Source: DATDAH01 sp963845425 (GTDB taxonomy: Bacteria; Actinomycetota; Acidimicrobiia; Acidimicrobiales; DATDAH01). Taken from it: DNA of 64,000 bases. Below are positions 9,799 to 18,753 of the stretch, piece by piece (within the stretch, counting starts at the first letter, position 1; each line of letters begins with the position of its first letter). Position numbers and translations under genes: made by a program. Location: positions 372,001-436,000 of the forward strand of contig CAWJSC010000017.1 in NCBI GenBank assembly GCA_963845425.1, in the 5' to 3' direction. Under the pieces are notes generated by a model. That model was given only the letters and a program-made list of their open reading frames with translations. It searched no databases and had not been told where the DNA came from.

Positions 9799-11571
9799 AT
9801 GACCAGCAACACCAGCAACAACATCGCCAAGGAACAGCTGAACGGCGGGCAGGCCCTGATCCGTTCCCTCGAGCTCGAGGGCGTGGAGGTCATGTTCGGC
9901 CTGCCCGGCGGCGCCATCCTCCCGGTCTACGACCCGATCATCGACTCGCCGATCCGCCACATCCTCGTGCGCCACGAGCAGGGTGCCGGGCACATGGCCG
10001 AGGGCTACGCCCATGTCACCGGTCGCCCCGGCGTGGCCATGGTGACGAGCGGCCCGGCCGCCACGAACATCGTCACCCCCCTGTGTGACGCCTTCATGGA
10101 CTCGATCCCCATGGTGGTCATCACCGGCCAGGTGCCGACCGCCGCCATCGGCAGCGACGCCTTCCAGGAGTGCGACACCACCGGCATCACCCAGTCGGTG
10201 ACCAAGCACAACTTCCTGGTGACCGAGGCCGCCGACATCCCCCGGACCATCCGGGAGGCGTTCCACATCGCCACCACGGGCCGGCCCGGCCCCGTCCTGG
10301 TCGACATCCCCAAGGACATCGTCGACCCCCAGCACCCCAACGCCGCGATGGAGTGGTACTGGCCCGACGAGCTGGATCTGCCCGGGTACAACCCGACGAC
10401 CAAGGGCCACCCCAAGATGATCCGCCAGGCGGCGGAGCTCATCAGCCAGGCCCACCGCCCGGTCATCTACGCGGGTGGCGGGATCCTGAAGGCCCGGGCC
10501 GCCGATGCCCTCAAGCAGCTGGCCGAGCTCTGTGAGCTGCCGGTCGTCACGACGCTGATGGCCCGGGGCGCGTTCCCCGACAGCCACCCGTTGTGTCTCG
10601 GCATGCCGGGCATGCACGGCAACTACACGGCGGTCACCGCCATGCAGAAGTCGGACCTGCTGATCGCCCTGGGCAGCCGTTTCGACGACCGGGTGACCGG
10701 CAAGCTGGACGGCTTCGCCCCCGACGCCAAGATCATCCACGTCGACATCGACCCCGCCGAGCTGGGCAAGGTCCGGCGCCCGGACGTCCCGATCGTGGGC
10801 GACTGCCGCCTCGTCATCGAGGAGCTGGTCGAGGTGCTGAAGGCCAAGGGCGGCCTCGCCTCCCAGCCCGACCGCACCGAGTGGAAGTCGACGCTCAGCG
10901 GCTGGCAGGAGAAGTACCCGCTGACCTACCAGCCCGCCGAGGCGGGCGAAGGCCTCAAGCCCCAGTTCGTGCTCGAGCAGCTCCGCGACTTGGCCCCCGA
11001 GGGCACGATCGTGGCCTCCGGGGTCGGCCAGCACCAGATGTGGACCAGCCAGTACTGGAAGTTCGAGGAGCCCTACACCTGGGTCAACTCGGGCGGCCTT
11101 GGCACCATGGGCTTCTCCATCCCGGCGGCCATCGGGGCCAAGGTCGGCCGGCCCGACAAGACGGTCTGGTCCGTCGACGGCGACGGCTGCTTCCAGATGA
11201 CCGCCCAGGAGCTGGTCACCGCGTCGGCCGAGCGCATCCCGGTCAAGGTGGCCATCCTCAACAACGCCTACCTCGGCATGGTCCGCCAGTGGCAGGAGAT
11301 GTTCTACGACGAGCGCTACAGCGAGGTGTACCTCTCGCCGGACCTGCCGGACTACGTGAAGTGGTCCGAGGCCATGGGCTGTGTCGCCATGCGGGCGGAG
11401 TCCCCCGAGGAGGTGGCGCCGATCATCGAGAAGGCCAACGCCATCGACGACCGGCCGGTGGTCATCGACTTCCGGACCGACGCTCGAGAGAAGGTGTACC
11501 CGATGGTCGCCGCGGGGACCACGAACGACAAGATCATCGTCGACCCGACCCAGGGCGAGGGTGGTCACTGA
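9799..11571 (+). CDS. ilvB: Acetolactate synthase, large (catalytic) subunit
   Basis: 590 residues. The thiamine-diphosphate enzyme condenses two pyruvates to 2-acetolactate, or pyruvate with 2-oxobutyrate to 2-aceto-2-hydroxybutyrate. Visible are the catalytic glutamate in RHEQGAGHMAEGYA (E60), the central FAD-binding domain (GSRFDDRVTGKLDGFAP) and the C-terminal TPP motif from GDGCFQMTAQEL to NNAYLGMVRQW. It is first in ilvB-ilvN-ilvC and lies 28 nt behind the leader terminator. Its TGA overlaps the ilvN ATG. Expression is probably attenuated by the leader and the enzyme feedback-inhibited through IlvN. Confidence 0.97.
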   Translation: MTSNTSNNIAKEQLNGGQALIRSLELEGVEVMFGLPGGAILPVYDPIIDSPIRHILVRHEQGAGHMAEGYAHVTGRPGVAMVTSGPAATNIVTPLCDAFMDSIPMVVITGQVPTAAIGSDAFQECDTTGITQSVTKHNFLVTEAADIPRTIREAFHIATTGRPGPVLVDIPKDIVDPQHPNAAMEWYWPDELDLPGYNPTTKGHPKMIRQAAELISQAHRPVIYAGGGILKARAADALKQLAELCELPVVTTLMARGAFPDSHPLCLGMPGMHGNYTAVTAMQKSDLLIALGSRFDDRVTGKLDGFAPDAKIIHVDIDPAELGKVRRPDVPIVGDCRLVIEELVEVLKAKGGLASQPDRTEWKSTLSGWQEKYPLTYQPAEAGEGLKPQFVLEQLRDLAPEGTIVASGVGQHQMWTSQYWKFEEPYTWVNSGGLGTMGFSIPAAIGAKVGRPDKTVWSVDGDGCFQMTAQELVTASAERIPVKVAILNNAYLGMVRQWQEMFYDERYSEVYLSPDLPDYVKWSEAMGCVAMRAESPEEVAPIIEKANAIDDRPVVIDFRTDAREKVYPMVAAGTTNDKIIVDPTQGEGGH

Positions 11572-12089
11572 TGCCCGCGCTCACCCACACGGGCGACGCC
11601 CGCACCCACACCCTGTCGGTCCTGGTCGAGAACCGGGCCGGTGTGCTGACCCGGATCGCCGGCATGTTCGCCCGCCGGGGGTTCAACATCTACTCCCTGG
11701 CCGTCGCCCCCACCGACGACGAGCGCTTCAGCCGGATCACCATCGTGGTCGACGTGGAGTCCAAGCCCCTCGAGCAGATCACCAAGCAGCTCCACAAGCT
11801 GATCAACGTCATCAAGATCAGCGAGCTCGGTCCGGGTGAGGCCGTCGAGCGGGAGCTGATGCTGGTCACGCTGAAGGCACCGCCGGAGACCCGGGGTCAG
11901 GTCATGGAGCTGGCCCAGCTCTACGACGCCGAGGTGCTGGACGTCGGCGCCGACTCGATGACCCTCAGTCTCGACGACGAGCCCGGTCGCATCGACGACT
12001 TCGAGGAGCTGTGCCGGCCCTACGGCATCGTCACCGTCCAGCGGACCGGCCGGGTCGCCCTGCCGGTCCTCACCAAGGCTTCCCGCTAG
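11571..12089 (+). CDS. ilvN: Acetolactate synthase, small (regulatory) subunit
   Basis: 172 residues, typical length. The N-terminal ACT domain (HTLSVLVENRAGVLTRIAGMFARRGFN is its start, about residues 13-39) binds valine and mediates feedback inhibition; a C-terminal ACT-like half follows (LMLVTLKAPPETRGQVMEL). ATG 11571 shares its A with the ilvB TGA, so the subunits are translationally coupled and likely made in equal amounts. Confidence 0.96.
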   Translation: MPALTHTGDARTHTLSVLVENRAGVLTRIAGMFARRGFNIYSLAVAPTDDERFSRITIVVDVESKPLEQITKQLHKLINVIKISELGPGEAVERELMLVTLKAPPETRGQVMELAQLYDAEVLDVGADSMTLSLDDEPGRIDDFEELCRPYGIVTVQRTGRVALPVLTKASR

Positions 12090-12100
12090 ATCATCATCAC

Positions 12101-12185
12101 ATTCGCTCGCCTCCGGCTCGCCGGCTCCGCCGATCGAGTCGGTCGCTCGCCGCTGCTCCGGCTGGCGCCTGCGCAGCCTCACTGA
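12101..12185. repeat. GC-rich dispersed repeat (post-stop family) between ilvN and ilvC
   Basis: This copy starts ACATTCGCTCGCC and ends with CTGCTCCGGCTGG/CGCCTGCGCAGCC/TCACTG. The end is nearly identical to 60570-60600, and the first part (CCTCCGGCTCGCCGGC, CCGCCGATC) recurs at about 43110-43137. It separates ilvN from ilvC without an obvious promoter or terminator. Confidence 0.6.
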
Positions 12186-12220
12186 CCACAATCACCATCA
12201 CCATCTACAGGGAGAACCCA

Positions 12221-13246
12221 GTGGCAACCGTCTACTACGAGAAGGACGCCGACCGGTCGTTGATCGCCGACCGCAAGGTGGCCATCCTCGGCTACGGCTC
12301 GCAGGGCCACGCCCATGCGCTGAACCTGCGGGACTCGGGCATCGACGTGCGGGTCGGCCTACGCGAGGGCTCGTCCTCGAAGGCCAAGGCCGAGGAGGCG
12401 GGCCTGAAGGTCCTGTCCATGGCCGACGCCGCGGACGAGGCCGACCTCATCATGTTCCTGCTGCCCGACACCGAGCAGCGGGCGGCCTACGAGGAGCACG
12501 TGGCCCCGCACCTGCAGGACGGCGACGCCGTCTTCTTCGCCCACGGGTTCAACATCCGTTTCGGCGAGATCACCCCGCCGGCCGACGTCGACGTGGCCAT
12601 GGTCGCCCCCAAGGGCCCCGGCCACCTCGTGCGCCGCACCTACGTCGAGGGCGGCGGCGTCCCCTGTCTCATCGCGGTCGAGCAGGACGCTACGGGCAAG
12701 GCTCGGGACCTGGCCCTGGCCTACGCGGACGCCATCGGCGGCACCAGGGCCGGGGTGCTGGAGACCACGTTCACCGAGGAGACCGAGACCGACCTGTTCG
12801 GCGAGCAGGTCGTGCTCTGCGGCGGGCTGACCTCGCTGGTGCAGGCCGGGTTCGAGACCCTGGTCGAGGCGGGCTACCAGCCCGAGTCGGCGTACTTCGA
12901 GTGCCTCCACGAGGTGAAGCTGATCGTGGACCTCATGTACGAGCAGGGCATCGCCGGCATGCGCTACTCGATCTCGGACACGGCCAAGTACGGCGACCTG
13001 ACCCGGGGCTCCCGGGTCATCACCGACGCCACCAAGGCGGAGATGAAGAAGATCCTCGGCGAGATCCAGTCCGGCGAGTTCGCCCGGGAGTGGATCGCCG
13101 AGACCCGCAGCGGCCGGGAGAACTACACCCGGATGCTCAAGGAGGGCGAGGAGCACCAGATCGAAGAGGTCGGTGCCGAGCTCCGCGGCATGATGCCCTG
13201 GATCTCCGCCGGCAAGCAGTCCGTCCAGGAAGCCAGCGGCGGCTGA
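12221..13246 (+). CDS. ilvC: Ketol-acid reductoisomerase (class I)
   Basis: 341 residues. It isomerises and reduces acetolactate or acetohydroxybutyrate to the dihydroxy acids, the substrates of IlvD. The nucleotide motif GYGSQGHAHALNL (about residues 26-38) is followed by GLREGSSSKAKAEE, where the serines suggest NADPH preference. The C-terminal knotted helical domain carries the Mg-binding acids (TEETETDLFGEQ, ECLHEVKLIVDLMYE). Start GTG 12221 follows CAGGGAGAACCCA, a good ribosome binding site; the in-frame extension upstream (Ile/Thr-rich) runs into a dispersed repeat and is not used. Confidence 0.97.
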   Translation: MATVYYEKDADRSLIADRKVAILGYGSQGHAHALNLRDSGIDVRVGLREGSSSKAKAEEAGLKVLSMADAADEADLIMFLLPDTEQRAAYEEHVAPHLQDGDAVFFAHGFNIRFGEITPPADVDVAMVAPKGPGHLVRRTYVEGGGVPCLIAVEQDATGKARDLALAYADAIGGTRAGVLETTFTEETETDLFGEQVVLCGGLTSLVQAGFETLVEAGYQPESAYFECLHEVKLIVDLMYEQGIAGMRYSISDTAKYGDLTRGSRVITDATKAEMKKILGEIQSGEFAREWIAETRSGRENYTRMLKEGEEHQIEEVGAELRGMMPWISAGKQSVQEASGG

Positions 13247-13257
13247 GCCTCTGTTCG

Positions 13258-13297
13258 GGCCTCCGATCTACTCGCTCCAGGCAGTAGATCGGAGGCC
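13258..13297. terminator. Perfect 15-bp hairpin between convergent ilvC and glycosyltransferase-like gene
   Basis: GGCCTCCGATCTACT (13258-13272) and AGTAGATCGGAGGCC (13283-13297) form a 15-bp perfect inverted repeat with a 10-nt loop. Its right arm and following bases (AGTAGATCGGAGGCC, GTTTCGGGCC) resemble a stretch at 31238-31263 in front of leuA. It may act as a bidirectional terminator; there is no strong T-tract. Confidence 0.6.
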
Positions 13298-13320
13298 AGT
13301 TCGCGTTTCGGGCCGGTGGG

Positions 13321-14877
13321 TCAGCCCGTCGAGGACTCGAGCGGAAGTTCGTAGACGAACAGGGCCATGGCACCGCCAGTGCCGCGGGTGGTGGAGCCGG
13401 CGTAGGTGAACGGGTCGACCATGACCAGCTCCATCTCGGTGCCCGTCGGAGCGCCGAAGATCTGGTCGACGAGGGCGCGGGCGGTGGGGTCGTCACCGTC
13501 GACGAGGGCGCCGTGGTTGGCGATGTGGGTGACGCCTTCGGCCCGGAGGAAGGCGCCGCCCCGGCCGTCGGCCATGGCGTCGGCGAACTCGCCGCTGTTG
13601 ACCACGCCGTCGAGGTTGACCACGGGCTGGTCGGTGAAGCTGCCGAGGACACCCGCGTCCCACGAGGCGATGACGGCGTCGTCGGGGAGGTTGGCGCTGA
13701 TCCAGGCCCCGCCGTCACGGTTGGCCTCCTGGATGGAGCGCAGGTCCGGATCCACGAACTGGCGCCCGAGGAACAGGAAGCCGCCGAGCAGGGGGAGCAG
13801 GAGGATGGCCTGCACGGCCCGCAGTGAGGTCGACCCTTCCTGCGCCGCGCCGTCGAGGAGGTCGGCGGCGCCGTGGAGGAGGATCGCCGTGCCGTAGAGC
13901 GCAAGGGGGGCGAAGTACCAGAGCCAGGTCTGGGACGAGAGCAGGGTGTAGTAGCCGACCAGGCCGATGCAGAACGGGGCGTACCAGCCGGTGGCGACCA
14001 GGAAGGTCGTGACCCGCTCGAAGCGGGCGTTCGGCTCGAGGCGTCGCAGCGACCGTCCCACCGCGAAGGCGACGAGGCCGGTCACGAGCACGCTGACGAC
14101 CACGGTGGGGGTGAGGTCGACCCGCTTTACGTCGCCGCTGATCTGCAGGGGACGGCCGAAGACGACGAGGTTGGCCGTGACGTAGACAGCAGCGGTGATG
14201 GCCGGCGCCGCGACGAGCTGGCCGAGGCGGCGCACCCCCTCGACGCCGAGGCGGCGCACGTCGGGCAGGACCCAGGCGGCACAGATCATCGTGAGCAGGG
14301 CGGCGTCGGTCCGGGCCAGGAAGGCCAGCGCCAGCAGCGCCCCGAACCGCCGGCGTGCGGACGGGGCGACGGTGGTGACGTCGAGGTCGGCGGCCCGGGT
14401 CAGCAACAGCGCCCCGACGAGAACGACCAGCCCCGACTCCAGCCCGCTGACCACGCAGCGCAGCAGGTAGGGGTTCCCGGCGACGAGCACGACGACCACC
14501 GGGAGGAAGGGGGAGGGGCGCCGGACCCGGCGCACGAGCAGGACCACGGCCGTGACCCAGCACCCGAGCGCGATGGCGAGCTGCGCCCGCATGGCCGCCG
14601 TTTCGTCGAGGCCGATCACGCGGGGGAGTACGCACACCGCCTGCCAGAGCGGGTGGTACCCGTTGGTGGCGTTGATGGTGTCGAACGTCGAGCCACGGCC
14701 CGCGGCCAGGTTCCGCCCGATCTCCCCGTAGTACCAGGCGTCGTCGAAGGTCAGCGCGAACGGTGCATCCGACCAGACCAGGATCACGACCAGCCACGCC
14801 AGCCCCGCCCCGACCGCCGCCAGCACCAGCGGCCGCGTGTCGGAGTCCGCCCGCGTCGGGGCCACGGTGATCGCCAC
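13321..14877 (-). CDS. Polytopic membrane protein, GT-C / ArnT-like glycosyltransferase
   Basis: 518 residues with about ten hydrophobic segments and a soluble C-terminal third. After the first helix comes LTFDDAWYYGEIGRNLAAG, with the Asp-Asp expected in the first external loop of GT-C glycosyltransferases, then NATNGYHPLWQ. Such enzymes transfer sugars from polyprenyl-phosphate donors outside the membrane. The N-terminus begins with GTG 14877. Acceptor and donor are unknown. It converges with ilvC and stands alone. Confidence 0.7.
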   Translation of the reverse strand: MAITVAPTRADSDTRPLVLAAVGAGLAWLVVILVWSDAPFALTFDDAWYYGEIGRNLAAGRGSTFDTINATNGYHPLWQAVCVLPRVIGLDETAAMRAQLAIALGCWVTAVVLLVRRVRRPSPFLPVVVVLVAGNPYLLRCVVSGLESGLVVLVGALLLTRAADLDVTTVAPSARRRFGALLALAFLARTDAALLTMICAAWVLPDVRRLGVEGVRRLGQLVAAPAITAAVYVTANLVVFGRPLQISGDVKRVDLTPTVVVSVLVTGLVAFAVGRSLRRLEPNARFERVTTFLVATGWYAPFCIGLVGYYTLLSSQTWLWYFAPLALYGTAILLHGAADLLDGAAQEGSTSLRAVQAILLLPLLGGFLFLGRQFVDPDLRSIQEANRDGGAWISANLPDDAVIASWDAGVLGSFTDQPVVNLDGVVNSGEFADAMADGRGGAFLRAEGVTHIANHGALVDGDDPTARALVDQIFGAPTGTEMELVMVDPFTYAGSTTRGTGGAMALFVYELPLESSTG

Positions 14878-14965
14878 GAGTACCCATCGGCGGCTCCGCC
14901 CCCGGCGTTACGCGTAACGCCGGAGACCGACCCCTGGCCGTTCGGAGCGATCACCCGGGATTGAC

Positions 14966-15002
14966 GGCGGCGGCCCTCCCCGGGAGGAGGGCCACCGCCG
15001 CC
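14966..15002. terminator. Strong GC hairpin downstream of the 15018-15653 gene
   Basis: GGCGGCGGCCCTCC (from 14966) pairs with GGAGGGCC-A-CCGCCGCC (ending 15002) around a short CCGGGA loop; one unpaired A interrupts the right arm. It lies just past the stop of the minus-strand hypothetical gene and before the glycosyltransferase-like gene start. No T-tract is seen. Confidence 0.5.
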
Positions 15003-15017
15003 GCGCCCTGCCCGCGC

Positions 15018-15653
15018 TCAGGCGACTCGGATGCTCGCCACTCGGTTGGCCGAGCCGGGCTGGAAGAGGTGCCCAGCACCGTCGATCGACGCCAGGTACG
15101 CGGCGTCGGTCGCTACGGCCGCCGAGGCCCGGTCTGTGGCGGCGGCGTCGTCGTGGACGGCGACCCAGGTGACCTGGCCGAAGGGGCCGTAGTCGTCGGC
15201 CAGGAACGCGCAGCCGGTGCCCGTGGCTGCGGTGTACGCGTCGGCGATCTCGACGCCCCACGCCATCGCCTCGCCGATCTTGCCTTCGGCCGGCGAGGCG
15301 GTGGTGACCTCGGCCCAGCCACCCATCGGCGGCGGGCCCTCGGTCTCACGGGTCATGTGCACGACCGAACGCAGCGCATCTTCGAACGGCGTCGTGGCGA
15401 ACGCCTGGCCGGCGCCGGCCAGGTCGAGGAAGGCCGAGTCGACGGCCAGCTTGGCGGTCTGCTCCGCCAGGTGGGCGCGGGACTCGACCATGGCCGACCA
15501 CGCCACCGTGCCCAGCGGATAGCCGAACATGCCCTGCCAGAGGCTCACCTCGACGTCCATGATCTCGTTGACCTTGCCGGTGATGTTTACCGCCCATTCG
15601 ACCGGTTCGGCCGGCCCACCGGTCAGTGTGGCGACTCGCGAAAACAGGTGCAT
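15018..15653 (-). CDS. Hypothetical protein, unknown family
   Basis: 211 residues with no signal peptide or membrane segment. Two halves each look like alpha-beta units (AVNITGKVNEIMDVEVSLWQ near residue 20; GQVTWVAVHDDAAATDRAS near residue 165), reminiscent of a dimeric alpha/beta-barrel with two copies, but no family is recognised. Start ATG 15653 has GGGGGAGAAATGAC before it, a clear ribosome binding site. It is flanked by a terminator for the upstream acyl-CoA ligase and by a GC hairpin, so it is probably monocistronic. Confidence 0.6.
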   Translation of the reverse strand: MHLFSRVATLTGGPAEPVEWAVNITGKVNEIMDVEVSLWQGMFGYPLGTVAWSAMVESRAHLAEQTAKLAVDSAFLDLAGAGQAFATTPFEDALRSVVHMTRETEGPPPMGGWAEVTTASPAEGKIGEAMAWGVEIADAYTAATGTGCAFLADDYGPFGQVTWVAVHDDAAATDRASAAVATDAAYLASIDGAGHLFQPGSANRVASIRVA

Positions 15654-15737
15654 GTCATTTCTCCCCCGAGTTCCACCCGCAACCCGAGTTGGCTGCTGCC
15701 GATGGTTCCCCTATCGGTCACCGTCGCGCCGATCACA

Positions 15738-15770
15738 CGAAAAGGAAAGCCCAGCCGTCACATCCGGGCT
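15738..15770 (-). terminator. Intrinsic terminator of the acyl-CoA ligase gene
   Basis: Read on the minus strand, AGCCC (15770-15766) pairs with GGGCT (15752-15748), with alternative CAGCC/GGCTG pairing inside, followed by TTCCTTTTCG. The stem plus T-rich run lies directly after the ligase stop. Confidence 0.5.
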
Positions 15771-15780
15771 GTGACCACGT

Positions 15781-17493
15781 TCACATGGTTTCGGAGAAGG
15801 AGACCTCGCCCTCGCCGCGCAGGACGTTCTTGAGGAGCTTGCCGCTGGCGTTACGGGGCAGCTTGTCGTGGGTGAGCTCGACGTACGCGGGGACCTTGAA
15901 GTTGGCCAGGCTCTCGGCCACCCACTCCTTGACGTCCTGCTCGGTCAGCGCGGCGCCGGCCTGGATCTGGACGACGGCCTTGACCTCCTCGCCCAGCTCG
16001 TGGTGGGGGACACCGATGACCGCGGCGTCGGCGACGGCGGGATTCTCGACCAGGCGCTGCTCGATCTCGACGCAGTAGATGTTCTCGCCACCCCGGATGA
16101 TCATGTCCTTGGCCCGGTCGGTGATGAACAGGAAGCCGTCCTCGTCGAGATAGCCGATGTCGCCGGTGTGCAGCCACCCGTCGATCACGGTCTCGGCGGT
16201 CGCCTCGGGCTTGTTCCAGTAGCCGGGCATGATGATCGGCCCCTTGATGAGGACCTCACCGGTCTGGCCCCAGGGGACCTCGTGGCCGCCGGGGTCGACG
16301 ATGGCCAGGTCGACGACCGGAACGGCGGGGCCGACCGAGTCGGGGCGCTCCTGGGCGTCCCGGCCGGAGATGACGGTGGCCACCGAGCTGGACTCGGTGA
16401 GGCCGTAGGCGTTGGAGGTGCTCTTGACGTTGGGGAAGGTCTCCCGGACCTTGCGCTGGAGCTCGTCGGCGGAAGGGGAGCCGCCGAAGGCGACCGAGGT
16501 CACCGTGCTGGTGTCGTAGTCGTGGCGAGCGGGGTGCTCACAGACCCGCCAGACCATCGTCGGGACCGTGGCCCAGATGGTCACGCCCTCGTCCTGGATG
16601 AGCTGCAGGGCGTGGTCGGGGTCGAAGCGGCCCTCGGGGATGACCAGCTTCACGCCGGCGATCATCCCCACCACGAGGCTGCTGTGGCAGCCCGAGACGT
16701 GAAACAGGGGTGAGGTGAGCAGGCCGACGGTCTGGCCGCCGCCACTGTCGATCGGGGACGCCTCGGGGCTGGCCATCACCGTCGCGATGGAGTTGAACAG
16801 GGTGTTCTGGAGGTTGGCGACCATGTTGCGGTGGGTCGAGATGGCGCCCTTGGGCCGGCCAGTGGTGCCCGACGTGTAGAAGATGACGGCGGGGTCGTCC
16901 TCGGCGATGTCGGTGTCGGGGAACTCGTCGCTCGGCTCGTCCAGGAGCTCGGCGAAGGCGCGGATGCGGGGGTCCTCGTAGTCGGCCGGGTTCCCGTCGA
17001 TCAGGAAGATCCGCTCGAGGCCGGAGGCGTGGTCGAGCTGGTCGGCGATGCGCTCGAAGCGCTTGGCGTCGGCCACCAGCACCTTGGAACCGCTGTCGTC
17101 GAGGCCGTAGAGGATCTCGTCGGTCTTCCACCAGCCGTTGAGCCCGACCAGGATCGCCCCGAGGTCGACCGTGGCCCAGAAGGCCACGCACCACTCGGGG
17201 TTGTTGGCCGACAGCACCGCCACCCGGTCGCCGTGGCCGACACCGGCGTCGCGGGCCAGAGCGTGGGCGGCACCGTTGGCCTGACGCACGAAGTCGGCGT
17301 AGCTCCAGCGCTGGTCGCCGTAGACGAGGAAGTCCTGGTCACCGCGGTTGATCGCCGCCTTCGGCACCTCCCGCAGGGAAGGCATCCGATCCTTGTAGAC
17401 CTTCATCTCGACCCCGTCGACCACCTCGGCCACGACCTCGAACGGCCCCCCCGTCCCGGTCAACTGCGCCCGCACGTCCCCCAGCGATGTCAT
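15781..17493 (-). CDS. Acyl-CoA ligase (class I adenylate-forming, fatty-acid-CoA synthetase type)
   Basis: 570 residues. It activates a carboxylic acid with ATP to the acyl-adenylate and transfers it to CoA. The P-loop-like AMP-binding motif YTSGTTGRPKGAISTHRNM (about residue 205), AYGLTESS (about 355), GWLHTGDIGYLDEDGFLF (about 435) and the C-terminal catalytic lysine motif PRNASGKLLKN are all present, so it should be active. Start ATG 17493 has CAGAAT (17505-17500, minus strand) 6 nt before it, fitting a leaderless promoter. The chain-length preference is not readable. Confidence 0.92.
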   Translation of the reverse strand: MTSLGDVRAQLTGTGGPFEVVAEVVDGVEMKVYKDRMPSLREVPKAAINRGDQDFLVYGDQRWSYADFVRQANGAAHALARDAGVGHGDRVAVLSANNPEWCVAFWATVDLGAILVGLNGWWKTDEILYGLDDSGSKVLVADAKRFERIADQLDHASGLERIFLIDGNPADYEDPRIRAFAELLDEPSDEFPDTDIAEDDPAVIFYTSGTTGRPKGAISTHRNMVANLQNTLFNSIATVMASPEASPIDSGGGQTVGLLTSPLFHVSGCHSSLVVGMIAGVKLVIPEGRFDPDHALQLIQDEGVTIWATVPTMVWRVCEHPARHDYDTSTVTSVAFGGSPSADELQRKVRETFPNVKSTSNAYGLTESSSVATVISGRDAQERPDSVGPAVPVVDLAIVDPGGHEVPWGQTGEVLIKGPIIMPGYWNKPEATAETVIDGWLHTGDIGYLDEDGFLFITDRAKDMIIRGGENIYCVEIEQRLVENPAVADAAVIGVPHHELGEEVKAVVQIQAGAALTEQDVKEWVAESLANFKVPAYVELTHDKLPRNASGKLLKNVLRGEGEVSFSETM

Positions 17494-17536
17494 GCCGCCA
17501 TTCTGCCGACTTCGCGGCAGATCCCGAAAAGGTCGG

Positions 17537-18655
17537 TCAGAGGGCGGCGACGACGTGGTCGATGCAGGCGGTGAGTGCTTCGATGTCGGCCGGGTCGATG
17601 GCGGGGAACGTGGCGATGCGGAGCTGGTTGCGCCCCAACTTGCGGTAGCTCTCGGTGTCGACGATGCCGTTGGCCCGCAGGACGGCGGCGATGGTGTTGG
17701 CGTCGACGCCCTCGAAGTCGATGGTCCCGACGACGGGCGAGCGCATGGCGGGGTCGGCCACGAACGGCGTGGCGAAGTCCCGGTCCTCGGCCCAGCCGTA
17801 GAGCGTGCGGGCCGACGCCTCGCTGCGACCCGCGGCGAACTCGAGGCCGCCGTTGTCGGCCACCCAGCGGGCCTGGGCCTCGGCCAGGAAGATGGTGGCC
17901 AGCGCGGGTGTGTTGTAGGTCTGGTCCTTGCGAGAGTTGTCCAGGGCGATCTTCAGGTCCAGGGACGCCGGGATCCAACGCTCCGACGCGGCCAGCCACT
18001 CGATGCGTTCGATGGCGGCGGGTGAGCAGACGGCGATCCACAGCCCGCCGTCGGCGGCCAGCGCCTTCTGGGGGGCGAAGTAGTAGACGTCGGTGACCGA
18101 CAGGTCGACCCGCATCCCGCAGGCCGCGGACGTGGCATCGACCAGCACCAAGCCGTCCTCGGCGGGACGCGACAGCGGCATGGCCACGCCGGTCGAGGTC
18201 TCGTTGTGGGTCAGGCAGTACGCGTCGATCCCCTCCTCGGCCTCCGGCCGCGGGTGGGTGCCGGGGTCCGAGGCGATGACCGTCGGGTCGGCGAGGTGCG
18301 GCGCGGCGGCTACACCCGAGGCGAACTTCGACGAGAACTCGCCGAAGGACAGGTGCTGGCTGCGCAGGTCGATCAGCCCGAAGATGGCGGCGTCCCAGAA
18401 GGCCGTGGTCCCGCCGTTGCCCAGCAGGATCTCGTAGCCGTCGGGCACGGCCAGGATCTCCGCCAGCAGGTTGCGCAGGCTCCCGACGACGAACTGGACG
18501 GGCGCCTGCCGGTGGCTGGTGCCGAGGTAGTCGGTCCCCGTCGCCGCCAACGCGGAAACGGCGTCGAGGGGGACCTTGGAGGGACCGCTGCCGAACCTCC
18601 CGTCCACCGGTTTGATCGAGTCGGGGATGGTGATATCTGGGGTGGGTCCGCTCAC
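17537..18655 (-). CDS. serC: Phosphoserine aminotransferase
   Basis: 372 residues of the actinobacterial SerC type. It converts 3-phosphohydroxypyruvate and glutamate to phosphoserine and 2-oxoglutarate. The N-terminus DGRFGSGPSKVP, the LLGNGGTTAFWDAAIFGLI cofactor region, LTHNETSTGV and the PLP-lysine segment YYFAPQKALAADGGLW are visible. It starts with GTG at 18655, with GATAGT 8 nt upstream as a possible leaderless -10 box. It is divergent from an aminotransferase gene and is separated from serA by 7 kb. Confidence 0.95.
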   Translation of the reverse strand: MSGPTPDITIPDSIKPVDGRFGSGPSKVPLDAVSALAATGTDYLGTSHRQAPVQFVVGSLRNLLAEILAVPDGYEILLGNGGTTAFWDAAIFGLIDLRSQHLSFGEFSSKFASGVAAAPHLADPTVIASDPGTHPRPEAEEGIDAYCLTHNETSTGVAMPLSRPAEDGLVLVDATSAACGMRVDLSVTDVYYFAPQKALAADGGLWIAVCSPAAIERIEWLAASERWIPASLDLKIALDNSRKDQTYNTPALATIFLAEAQARWVADNGGLEFAAGRSEASARTLYGWAEDRDFATPFVADPAMRSPVVGTIDFEGVDANTIAAVLRANGIVDTESYRKLGRNQLRIATFPAIDPADIEALTACIDHVVAAL

Positions 18656-18753
18656 GACCTGTCACTATCGCGGCGACATCCCGAAAGGACCAATCCATTG
18701 AGCGAAGCGAGGGCCTCCCGACCAGGTGGGGTAGCCACCACGAGCGGACACTG

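Noticed and set aside
12185..12220. Ile/Thr-rich codons (ACAATCACCATCACCATC) before ilvC as a fourth attenuator leader
   Set aside because: No start codon, stop codon or terminator accompanies them, and they are in frame with ilvC; ilvC has its own ribosome binding site.
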